The position numbers and the translations under genes were made by a program. From the NCBI GenBank assembly GCA_004356335.1, contig SMXP01000114.1, positions 1-9,909 on the forward strand: a DNA stretch of 9,909 nucleotides. The letters run 5' to 3'. Under the pieces are notes generated by a model. It was not told the origin of the DNA. It saw only the letters and a program-made list of their open reading frames with translations, and made no database searches. Shown here in pieces: positions 1 to 5,603 of the stretch (the stretch's first letter is position 1; each line of letters starts with the position of its first letter). This DNA is from Alphaproteobacteria bacterium. Lineage in GTDB: Bacteria; Pseudomonadota; Alphaproteobacteria; SMXP01.

Positions 1-2
1 CA

Positions 3-113
3 ACACAATTTCCGTCAGCAATATGGCGCGCTTTTGTCGATATGTTGCATCAACGTGGTACGCCAAATCCTGAAACTAAGGTCGTAATTTCGGGAATACC
101 GCTTAGAACGTGA
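3..113 (+). CDS. Possible 3' end of a gene entering from the left edge
   Basis: From the window edge an open frame of 36 codons runs to a TGA at 111-113. It reads as an ordinary mixed peptide ending in VVISGIPLRT. The other two forward frames stop earlier, at 76 and 87. I do not recognise the peptide, and a stretch this short can be open by chance. It could be the C-terminus of a gene lying upstream of the tRNA. No function can be given. Confidence 0.2.
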   Translation, partial: TQFPSAIWRAFVDMLHQRGTPNPETKVVISGIPLRT

Positions 114-149
114 AATAGGTTTAGTTGAGAGATCGGGATTGCCCGGTGA

Positions 150-180
150 TTGCCAGACGTCATATCTCATCCGGCATGAT
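150..180 (+). promoter_or_regulatory. Candidate sigma-70-like promoter for the tRNA
   Basis: TTGCCA at 150-155 matches the -35 consensus at five of six bases. It is followed after 19 bases by CATGAT at 175-180, which matches the -10 consensus at four of six. Transcription would start some 18 bases before the tRNA. The spacing is longer than ideal. TATAAG at 182-187 is an alternative -10 but has no good -35 partner. This is an inference from position and weak matches only. Confidence 0.22.
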
Positions 181-204
181 TTATAAGTGATTGATTTTAT
201 TGAC

Positions 205-280
205 GGCCCCGTAGCTCAGGGGATAGAGCGGCAGATTCCTAATCTGTAGGTCGGAGGTTCGAATCCTCCCGGGGTCGCCA
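205..280 (+). tRNA. tRNA-Arg (anticodon CCT)
   Basis: A full cloverleaf can be folded by hand. The acceptor stem is 205-211 with 270-276, seven pairs including one G-U. The D stem is 214-217 with 226-229. The anticodon stem is 231-235 with 243-247, with loop TTCCTAA giving anticodon CCT at 238-240. The T stem is 253-257 with 265-269 and its loop is TTCGAAT. The discriminator is G277 and the CCA is encoded at 278-280. It reads AGG arginine codons. No terminator hairpin with a T-run is seen in the 39 bases before the next start codon, so transcripts may run into the glycosyltransferase gene. Confidence 0.97.
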
Positions 281-319
281 CTGCCGACAGCGTAAGCATA
301 AAACTCACGGTTTAACTTC

Positions 320-1393
320 ATGCGCATATTGCTTATGGCGACACCGGTGGCGCCCCTGGGAGCGGGCAAAACCGGTGGCGTGACACTGCACATCAAGAAC
401 GCCGCCGCAGCCCTGGCGAGCCGAGGCCATCATGTGACGGTTATGGCGCCGGACGGCTCGGTACTGCCCGGTGTCGATCTGGTCACATTGCCCGGCACCT
501 GCCAGCCGTCGCTGGCGTCGGAAGCGGGCGAAGAATTTTATCCGATCCCGGAGAACAGCGTGCTGGGCGCCATGTGGCACGCCGCTTTGGCGCGTCAATC
601 GGACCATGACGCCATCATCAATATTGCCCATGATTGGTTGCCTTATTATTTGACCGATTTTTTCCAAACACCGGTCTTGCACATGGTGAACATGACCGAT
701 GTCAACGCGCCGACCACGGCTGAAATCGCTCGTGTGTCGAACAGGTATGAGGCCCGCATCGCCGTGATGACCCAAGCACAGGCCGAACGCCTGGGCGGCG
801 TCAAAGATCCCATACTGGTCTCGTTCGGATTGGATCTATCCGTATACGAATTTAATTCGGATGGTCAGGGCGGTGTGGCGTGGGCCGGGCGCATTTCTCC
901 GGAAAAGGGCCTGGAAGACGCCCTGGCCATTGCCCGGGATTTGGCCGAGCCCCTGATCGTTGCCGGCGCGGTTGACGATCAAACCTATTGGACGCGCCTG
1001 ACCGATGAATTTGGCGATTCTATGGATTATAGGGGCTTTCTCGCGACGCCCGACTTGCAGAGCTTGTTGGGCCAAGCCCGTGTCGTCCTGCAAACCCAAA
1101 AATGGCATGAGGCGTTCGGCATCGTCACAATAGAGGCCATGGCCTGCGGCACCCCCGTTGTCGCCTATGCCCGCGGCGCCAACCAGGAATTGGTCATTGA
1201 CGGCGTCACCGGATTTCTCGTGACGCCCGGCGACAAGGCGGCGGCGGCACAGGCCGTCTCTCGAATTGCCGGCATCGACCGGGCCGCCTGCCGGCACGCC
1301 GTGGCGCAGCGGTTTTCGCTTCCCGCTTACGGCGAAAACCTGCAAAACTGGCTCGATCAGGCGCTCTCCGGACAGCGCCCCAAGACAGCTTGA
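320..1393 (+). CDS. GT4-family glycosyltransferase, probable pterin (tetrahydropterin) glucosyltransferase
   Basis: A 357-residue GT-B fold glycosyltransferase. The N-terminal Rossmann half starts at MRILLMATPV and carries a glycine-rich GGV loop at 19-21. The C-terminal half has GRISPEKG at 190-197, whose Arg and Lys are expected to contact the sugar-nucleotide diphosphate. It also has the retaining GT4 EX7E motif at E264 and E272, followed by ACGTPVVAYARG. From memory the layout, including PVAPLG, GSVLPG and HDWLPYYLT, closely resembles the UDP-glucose:tetrahydrobiopterin glucosyltransferase of Synechococcus. The following FolM-like and FolB/FolX-like genes fit that role. It is probably cytosolic, with no signal peptide or membrane segment. 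The ATG at 320 begins the first beta strand but has no clear Shine-Dalgarno. The stop codon overlaps repeat copy A. The GT4 fold is near certain; the pterin acceptor is inferred, and a cell-envelope acceptor is the alternative. Confidence 0.85.
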   Translation: MRILLMATPVAPLGAGKTGGVTLHIKNAAAALASRGHHVTVMAPDGSVLPGVDLVTLPGTCQPSLASEAGEEFYPIPENSVLGAMWHAALARQSDHDAIINIAHDWLPYYLTDFFQTPVLHMVNMTDVNAPTTAEIARVSNRYEARIAVMTQAQAERLGGVKDPILVSFGLDLSVYEFNSDGQGGVAWAGRISPEKGLEDALAIARDLAEPLIVAGAVDDQTYWTRLTDEFGDSMDYRGFLATPDLQSLLGQARVVLQTQKWHEAFGIVTIEAMACGTPVVAYARGANQELVIDGVTGFLVTPGDKAAAAQAVSRIAGIDRAACRHAVAQRFSLPAYGENLQNWLDQALSGQRPKTA

Positions 1394-1461
1394 CCCTAAG
1401 TTATTGTTTGGTCGCCCATTCGAACCCAAAAACCGCGTACACTTTTTGTGAATGCGCTCTA
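1392..1461 (+). repeat. Dispersed intergenic repeat, copy A (70 bp, hairpin-forming)
   Basis: It aligns without gaps to copy B at 2757-2826, with 59 of 70 positions identical by hand count. The first 18 bases, starting GACCCTAAGTTATTG, are identical. It folds as a two-tier hairpin. The outer stem is 1414-1421 with 1450-1457, seven of eight paired. The inner stem is CAAAAA at 1427-1432 with TTTTTG at 1443-1448. It starts inside the glycosyltransferase stop codon and lies 47 bases upstream of the SDR start. The motif resembles, from memory, an element repeated between genes in Rhizobiales and relatives. It could act as an attenuator or RNA processing site between the two genes. Confidence 0.85.
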
Positions 1462-1508
1462 AGGTCGGCGCGCGATATTCTTGGCACTTTCGAGGCGGCG
1501 CAACGTTT

Positions 1509-2270
1509 ATGAAAACGGCACTCATCACCGGCGGCGCAAAACGAATCGGCGAGGCCATCACCCGGGCCTTGGCCAAGCGCGGCTATGCGGTCGCCATCCA
1601 TTACCAGTCGTCTGCCGCCCATGCGCAACGCCTGGCCGATGAGATCAACCAACAGGGCGGTAAGGCGATCTCGGTGGGCGCCGACATCAGCGGTGCGGAT
1701 GCGCCCCAGGCCTTAATCGATCAAGTGACATCGGAATTATCGGCGCCTGTGTGTCTCATTAACAATGCGTCGACTTTTGTTCGCGATACGCCGCTTGAGT
1801 TCGATGCCGACACATGGACGCGGCAATTCCATACGAACCTCCGGGCGCCCGCTCTGCTCAGCGCCGCATTCGCTAAACGGCTGCCGCAAGACGTACAAGG
1901 CTGTATCATCAACATTCTCGATCAGAATATCGCCGCGCCGACACCGGATTTTTTTTCCTATACACTCACGAAATCCGCCTTAGCGGTGATGACGCGCCTG
2001 CACGCCGTCGCCTTCGCACCGCAAATCAGGGTATGCGGCGTCGCCCCCGGCCTCACCCTGCCCAGTTTTGGTCAAACCCAAGATCAGTTCCATGCGGTCC
2101 ACAACACCACATTATTACGGCGCGGCAGCACGACGGACTCCGTTGCACAGGCGGTGTGCTATCTTCTTGAGGCAAGCCATGTGACCGGCCAGATTCTTTA
2201 TGTGGATGGCGGCGAGAGATTTAAGTCCGGCCGCCACCGATCCGACGATCCGGACACAGGGATCGAGTGA
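1509..2270 (+). CDS. folM: Pteridine reductase-type SDR (FolM-like dihydromonapterin reductase)
   Basis: A 253-residue short-chain dehydrogenase/reductase. The cofactor loop is TGGAKRIG at 7-14, the TGXXXRXG variant that marks pteridine reductases (PTR1, FolM) rather than ordinary SDRs with TGXXXGXG. NNAS follows at 85-88. Asp138, Tyr151 and Lys155 match the PTR1 catalytic Asp/Tyr/Lys, including the 13-residue Asp-Tyr spacing. VAPG is at 178-181 and VDGG at 232-235. The predicted reaction is NADPH-dependent reduction of 7,8-dihydromonapterin or dihydrobiopterin to the tetrahydro form, with possible dihydrofolate reductase side activity. ATG 1509 is chosen because it begins the first beta strand directly. 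GAGG at 1492-1495 is a somewhat distant ribosome site. The last bases overlap the next gene's GTG, implying translational coupling. The pteridine assignment is strong; the exact substrate is inferred. Confidence 0.9.
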   Translation: MKTALITGGAKRIGEAITRALAKRGYAVAIHYQSSAAHAQRLADEINQQGGKAISVGADISGADAPQALIDQVTSELSAPVCLINNASTFVRDTPLEFDADTWTRQFHTNLRAPALLSAAFAKRLPQDVQGCIINILDQNIAAPTPDFFSYTLTKSALAVMTRLHAVAFAPQIRVCGVAPGLTLPSFGQTQDQFHAVHNTTLLRRGSTTDSVAQAVCYLLEASHVTGQILYVDGGERFKSGRHRSDDPDTGIE

Positions 2271-2725
2271 GGCCCATGAACCAAGACACGCCGAAAACCA
2301 GCGCCACCCGTGGTGATTTTTGGGACCCCGATCGCAGCTATCAGCGGATTGCCCTGTGCGACGTGGAAATCACCATGAAGGTGGGCCTCGCCGAGATCGA
2401 ACGCTCCCAGCTCGACGGACAGAGGGTCATCGTCAATGTGGAAATGTTCTCTCACAAAGAAAACCACACGGGCACGGATATTTCGAGCTGTCTCAACTAC
2501 CACCCGATCCATGAATACATTACCCGGCAATGGCCCAACCGCCCGCACACGGAATTGCTGGAAACCTTGGTCGAGGAATTGGTCGGCGTGTGCTTTGAGG
2601 ATGATCGCGTCGAAGCGTGCCGGGTGTCCATCGCCAAGCCCGATATTTATCCTGATACCGGCGCCTCGAAGGTTGAATTCTACCGGCTGCGCCCGCTCCG
2701 AAAGACCATCACTTCCCAGGACTAG
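2267..2725 (+). CDS. folB: Dihydroneopterin aldolase/epimerase family protein (FolB/FolX)
   Basis: A 152-residue member of the FolB/FolX family of small pterin enzymes. The segment VGLAEIER at 39-46 supplies the acidic pterin-site region. LNY at 76-78 matches the conserved catalytic Tyr, LLE at 97-99 the pterin-anchoring Glu, and AKP at 123-125 the conserved Lys. FolB cleaves 7,8-dihydroneopterin and can epimerise it to dihydromonapterin; FolX epimerises the triphosphate. LNY and the flanking pattern look FolX-like, and the FolM-like neighbour favours a role in monapterin synthesis. A tail of about 27 residues precedes the usual N-terminus. The GTG start overlaps the upstream TGA as GTGA, with AGGG five bases upstream. 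ATG 2276 is the alternative. The stop TAG sits inside a hairpin stem. The family is secure; aldolase versus epimerase is not settled. Confidence 0.9.
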   Translation: MRPMNQDTPKTSATRGDFWDPDRSYQRIALCDVEITMKVGLAEIERSQLDGQRVIVNVEMFSHKENHTGTDISSCLNYHPIHEYITRQWPNRPHTELLETLVEELVGVCFEDDRVEACRVSIAKPDIYPDTGASKVEFYRLRPLRKTITSQD

Positions 2726-2763
2726 GGTCTTTCCGGTTTTGATGGAATCAAAACCGGACCCTA
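2723..2763 (+). terminator. Strong hairpin after folB, probable terminator
   Basis: TCCGGTTTTGAT at 2732-2743 pairs perfectly over 12 bases with 2747-2758 around a GGA loop. A flanking TAGGG/CCCTA pair (2723-2727 with 2759-2763) extends the stem across a four-base bulge. The sequence after it is moderately T-rich (TTATTGTTTTG), not a clean T-run. It lies between convergent genes, so it could stop transcription from both sides. The folB stop codon is part of the outer stem. Confidence 0.55.
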
Positions 2764-2826
2764 AGTTATTGTTTTGTCGCCCATTCGGACGGAAAACCGG
2801 GGTCCACTTTTCCTGAATGGGCTCTA
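2757..2826 (+). repeat. Dispersed intergenic repeat, copy B (70 bp, hairpin-forming)
   Basis: Second copy of the repeat at 1392-1461, here directly joined to the upstream hairpin. The outer stem GCCCATTC at 2779-2786 pairs perfectly with 2815-2822. The inner stem GGAAAA at 2791-2796 pairs with TTTTCC at 2808-2813. Its right end supplies the minus-strand TAG stop of the universal stress gene. The position between convergent genes fits a bidirectional terminator or transcript 3'-end structure. Confidence 0.85.
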
Positions 2827-3318
2827 TGTCAATGCATCGATGTCTTTGCGCGTCAAACTCCCGGGAACGATGGTGAGCGGAACCAGTCGCGTATCCGGGT
2901 CCTCGACAAAGCCGCCGGTTGCGATCGCGCCGATCAGCGGACCGGGGTTCATCTTCCCCGTGGCCGCACCGAGAACGAGAACCTTGATTCCCGCATCTTG
3001 CTTGATCAATTGTTGGATCTGTTCCCGCGTCTGGCCTTCTTTTATGATCATTTCAGGTAAATGGCCGGAGACTTCTTTAACCTCCACCGCCACATCATGG
3101 AGGGTTTGCTCCGCTTCCTCGCGCGCTTCATCGCGCATGACTTCCTCGACCGCCTGCCAGTGCTGAAAATCGGCTGGCGGAATCACATAAAGCAATGCCA
3201 CGCGGCCATTGGTCCGGCGCGCCCGCCGGCTGGCGAAATAGATCGCCACCCGGCATTCGGGTGTGCCATCTACAATCACCAGAAATTTTCGTGAGTCGGA
3301 TCCCGATTCGCTGGCCAT
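2824..3318 (-). CDS. Universal stress protein, UspA family
   Basis: A 164-residue single-domain Usp protein. The first strand KFLVIVDGTPECRVA at 11-25 includes the Asp17 usual for the family. ALLYVI at 41-46 and VLVLGA at 113-118 are the next core strands, and LVPLTIVPG at 145-153 is the last. The usual ATP-binding pattern G-2X-G-9X-G(S/T) is not present cleanly: the segment after VLVLG reads AATGKMNPGP, so ATP binding is uncertain. Such proteins are soluble and tied to stress survival. It is the last gene of the minus-strand block, 73 bases after the DUF2333 gene, and is followed by repeat copy B, which overlaps its stop. The ATG at 3318 has no clear Shine-Dalgarno, so a later start is possible, but the family core begins at about residue 11. 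Confidence 0.9.
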   Translation of the reverse strand: MASESGSDSRKFLVIVDGTPECRVAIYFASRRARRTNGRVALLYVIPPADFQHWQAVEEVMRDEAREEAEQTLHDVAVEVKEVSGHLPEMIIKEGQTREQIQQLIKQDAGIKVLVLGAATGKMNPGPLIGAIATGGFVEDPDTRLVPLTIVPGSLTRKDIDALT

Positions 3319-3363
3319 GGGGCAATGCTGCCATTCTCGGTGACATCCGGCAAGCGTACATAT

Positions 3364-3383
3364 GGCCCGGCCGGGGACGGGCC
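3364..3383 (-). other. GC-rich hairpin between the DUF2333 and stress protein genes
   Basis: GGCCCG at 3364-3369 pairs with CGGGCC at 3378-3383 across an eight-base loop. It sits 8 bases after the DUF2333 stop. There is no T-run on the minus strand, so it may only weaken or pause transcription into the stress gene, or be chance in GC-rich DNA. Confidence 0.25.
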
Positions 3384-3391
3384 GATAAATC

Positions 3392-4405
3392 CTATTTCAA
3401 CAGGATGTTGGTGATTTCGCGCAGCTGCGTTCGGGCCCTCAAGAGAAAGAAACCCTGGGACGCCAGATGACTCGGCATAAACTGAGAATCCGGCGCGCCG
3501 TTAACCACTACCCAAGGCTGCAAAGACGCCGCTTGAGCGACGCTATCAAGCATTTGGTCATAAACCTGATTGAGATCGCGATCGTTTATGACCGGCTCAA
3601 AATCACTTTTGAGCGCCCGCAAAATCATATAATAGCCATACATCTGGCCTTTGATCCCATAGAAAACATCATCCCCTTGCGTATCAATCAACTGCCCCGC
3701 TCCCTTCTCGATCCGATCGTCAAGAGCCGCCGATGACGAACCGATATCAAGCGCAATGCGGTCGAGTGTTGCCAGGAGATTGTCGGAGCGCCGCTCGAAA
3801 AACGCCTCGCCGCGGGCCAGTCGGTCGTTATAGGCGTTGAGCGCCTTGCGGGCCTTTAAATACTGCGCTTCCGATGAAGCGGTCGGCATCAGACTGACCG
3901 CCGGGTCCCAAATCCATCGCGTGCCGCTATATTGCAAAAGACCCGATGCGTCTTGCAGGTCTGGATCCGTTTGGCTCGATCCCCGCAGGCGTCCGATTTG
4001 GTCGGTCAATTCAAAGCTGAATCGCGCCAGGGCCCCCACCATGCCCATTTGATAATTCGGCATATTGTCGAGTAACGCGCTCGGCAAAAAAAACGGGTCG
4101 TTGGCCACCCAGCCGTTTTGATTGACCTCCCGGTCGATCAACGCCGACACCACACTCACGGTAAGACTTTGGTCTGCGGTGAGATCCACCGCCGAGGGCC
4201 CAAATGTCAGGTCGTCATCGATGCGATGCATCACGATCATGCCCAGGGGATAGTAAAGGACCAGAAAGACCACTGCGACGATCCCCAGCCTTTTGCTCCA
4301 TTTCAGCGCCACATCGGGATCCAGATCGGCGAGCCATCGGCCGAGGCGGCCGATCATGCGCCTCAGCTTGGCGCCAACCTGTCTGATCCCTTGGGCGAGC
4401 TGCAT
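3392..4405 (-). CDS. DUF2333 family membrane-anchored protein of unknown function
   Basis: A 337-residue protein that I recognise as DUF2333. A basic amphipathic N-terminus of about 38 residues is followed by one membrane segment at about 40-59 (GIVAVVFLVLYYPLGMIVMH). The rest, about 275 residues, probably lies in the periplasm. Family-like stretches are GWVANDPFFLPS, NMPNYQMGM and GTRWIWDP. ATG 4405 is chosen over the longer open frame from TTG 4480 because AGGAG lies eight bases upstream and the upstream residues (a Cys-rich stretch) are atypical. It sits 75 bases after trpS and 73 bases before the universal stress gene, in the same direction. No enzymatic motif is visible and the biochemical role is unknown. 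Neighbouring murJ hints at the envelope, but trpS and glnD next to it weaken that argument. Confidence 0.88.
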   Translation of the reverse strand: MQLAQGIRQVGAKLRRMIGRLGRWLADLDPDVALKWSKRLGIVAVVFLVLYYPLGMIVMHRIDDDLTFGPSAVDLTADQSLTVSVVSALIDREVNQNGWVANDPFFLPSALLDNMPNYQMGMVGALARFSFELTDQIGRLRGSSQTDPDLQDASGLLQYSGTRWIWDPAVSLMPTASSEAQYLKARKALNAYNDRLARGEAFFERRSDNLLATLDRIALDIGSSSAALDDRIEKGAGQLIDTQGDDVFYGIKGQMYGYYMILRALKSDFEPVINDRDLNQVYDQMLDSVAQAASLQPWVVVNGAPDSQFMPSHLASQGFFLLRARTQLREITNILLK

Positions 4406-4413
4406 GGGCCTTA

Positions 4414-4418
4414 CTCCT
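4414..4418 (-). promoter_or_regulatory. Ribosome binding site that fixes the DUF2333 start
   Basis: The minus strand reads ACAGGAGTAAGGCCC directly before ATG 4405. AGGAG is spaced eight bases from the start codon and is the clearest Shine-Dalgarno in the window. Neither the in-frame ATG at 4435 nor the TTG at 4480 has an equivalent. Confidence 0.8.
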
Positions 4419-4430
4419 GTCAGATCGCAC

Positions 4431-4453
4431 GGCATCGCGCACACGCAGATGCC
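4431..4453 (-). other. Stem-loop in the trpS to DUF2333 gap
   Basis: On the minus strand GGCATC, a bulged T, GCG, loop TGTG, CGC, GATGCC form nine pairs with one bulge. It lies 28 bases after the trpS stop and 13 bases before the DUF2333 ribosome site. No T-run follows, so it is not a typical terminator. It could separate or protect the two messages, or be chance. Confidence 0.35.
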
Positions 4454-4480
4454 TGACGCCGTCTTCGGGGCCGATGACAA

Positions 4481-5515
4481 TCAGATGATAAAACCAACCA
4501 CTTTCTTGACCTCGGCCATAATCGGGTCGGCGATCGCACGCGCGCGCTCCGCCCCTTGGCGCAGCACATTATCAATATAGCCGGGATCGGCCATGAGCTT
4601 GGCCATTTCTTCGCCAATCGGGGCAAGAACCGAAACGCTAAGTTCGGCCAATTCCGGTTTAAACGTGGAAAACTGTGCGCCTGCAAAGCGTTCGATCACT
4701 TCTTTTTTAGTCATTTTCGCAAGCGCCGCGTAGATCCCCACAAGATTATCCGCCTCCGGACGGTCTTTGAGCCCCGCTACATTGTCCGGCAGCGGGTCCG
4801 GATCCGTGCGTGCTTTACGTATTTTTTTGGCGATCGTATCGGCATCGTCTTTCAAGTTGATACGTGAATATTCCGACTTTTCCGATTTGCTCATCTTCGC
4901 CGTCCCATCACGCAAGCTCATGACTCGGGTGGCCAGGCCCAAAATCAAAGGTTCCGGTAGGGGGAAAAAAGCCGGGACGTTAAAATCGTTATTAAACTTT
5001 TGGGCAATATCGCGGGACAATTCAAGATGCTGCTTTTGGTCCTCGCCCACCGGCACATGGGTGGCCTTATAGGCAAGAATATCGGCGGCCATGAGATTGG
5101 GATAGACAAACAAACCCACGGAAGCGTTTTCTTTGTGTCTTCCCGCTTTATCTTTGAATTGAGTCATCCGGTTGAGCCAGCCCATACGCGCGACGCAATT
5201 GAAGATCCAAGCAAGTTCCGCATGAGCCGAAACGGCGCTTTGATTGAACACGATATGTTGCTCGGGATCTATGCCGCAGGCAATGTAGCCGGCCGTAGTG
5301 GCACGGGTATTTTTCGTTAGCTCCTCAGGATCTTGCCATGCGGTGATGGCATGCATATCCACCACGCAATAAATACAGTCATAATCCTGCTGCAAGTCGA
5401 CGAAATTGCGGATCGCACCCAAATAATTGCCCAGGTGCAGATTGCCGGTCGACTGCACGCCCGAAAACACTCTTTGCGGTCCGGAATAATTTGATTTCTT
5501 GGCCTCATTCTCCAT
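4481..5515 (-). CDS. trpS: Tryptophanyl-tRNA synthetase
   Basis: A 344-residue class I aminoacyl-tRNA synthetase that joins tryptophan to tRNA-Trp using ATP, in the cytosol. The HIGH-type signature is GNLHLGN at 24-30, preceded by SGVQSTG. The conserved GEDQKQHLELSRD block is at 157-169 and the KMSKS loop is exact at 207-211. The length is normal for bacterial TrpS. ATG 5515 is kept because only 10 to 15 residues precede the first core strand; only a weak GAG-type ribosome site lies upstream. It follows murJ by 88 bases and is followed by the DUF2333 gene after 75 bases. No leader peptide or T-box-like element was recognised upstream. Confidence 0.97.
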   Translation of the reverse strand: MENEAKKSNYSGPQRVFSGVQSTGNLHLGNYLGAIRNFVDLQQDYDCIYCVVDMHAITAWQDPEELTKNTRATTAGYIACGIDPEQHIVFNQSAVSAHAELAWIFNCVARMGWLNRMTQFKDKAGRHKENASVGLFVYPNLMAADILAYKATHVPVGEDQKQHLELSRDIAQKFNNDFNVPAFFPLPEPLILGLATRVMSLRDGTAKMSKSEKSEYSRINLKDDADTIAKKIRKARTDPDPLPDNVAGLKDRPEADNLVGIYAALAKMTKKEVIERFAGAQFSTFKPELAELSVSVLAPIGEEMAKLMADPGYIDNVLRQGAERARAIADPIMAEVKKVVGFII

Positions 5516-5556
5516 CGGTTCTCAGATCCATAATGTGACATGCACGATGCTGGCGC

Positions 5557-5585
5557 TTTATGCCGCGCCGCAAGGCGACTTGCAA
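5557..5585 (-). promoter_or_regulatory. Candidate internal promoter for trpS
   Basis: On the minus strand TTGCAA (5580-5585) is followed after 17 bases by CATAAA (5557-5562). Each matches its sigma-70 consensus at four of six bases. A start near 5550 would give a leader of about 35 bases. The spacing is ideal but the boxes are weak. The 88-base gap, longer than the glnD-murJ gap, makes an extra promoter plausible. Confidence 0.28.
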
Positions 5586-5603
5586 GCCAAACGACGACCA
5601 ATG

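Noticed and set aside
257..280. tRNA-Arg 3' end as an attachment site for an integrated element
   Set aside because: tRNA genes often serve as integration sites, but I saw no second copy of the 3' end and no integrase or phage gene in the window.
181..396. Minus-strand open frame of 71 codons across the tRNA
   Set aside because: It is antisense to the tRNA. The peptide RIRTSDLQIRNLPLYPLSYG is a familiar false translation of tRNA genes.
1482..1499. TGGCAC at 1482-1487 as a sigma-54 -24 box
   Set aside because: The expected -12 element (TTGCA-like) is not present at the right spacing; the sequence there is AGGCG.
1452..1508. Longer SDR start at GTG 1452
   Set aside because: The GTG lies inside repeat copy A, and the added 19 residues precede a complete SDR N-terminus that begins naturally at ATG 1509.
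1392..2826. The two repeat copies as a CRISPR or tandem array
   Set aside because: There are only two copies, about 1.3 kb apart with whole genes between them, and no spacer pattern or cas genes.
4406..4480. Upstream starts for DUF2333 at TTG 4480 or ATG 4435
   Set aside because: No ribosome site supports them. The AGGAG eight bases before ATG 4405 is much stronger, and the extra residues are Cys-rich and atypical.
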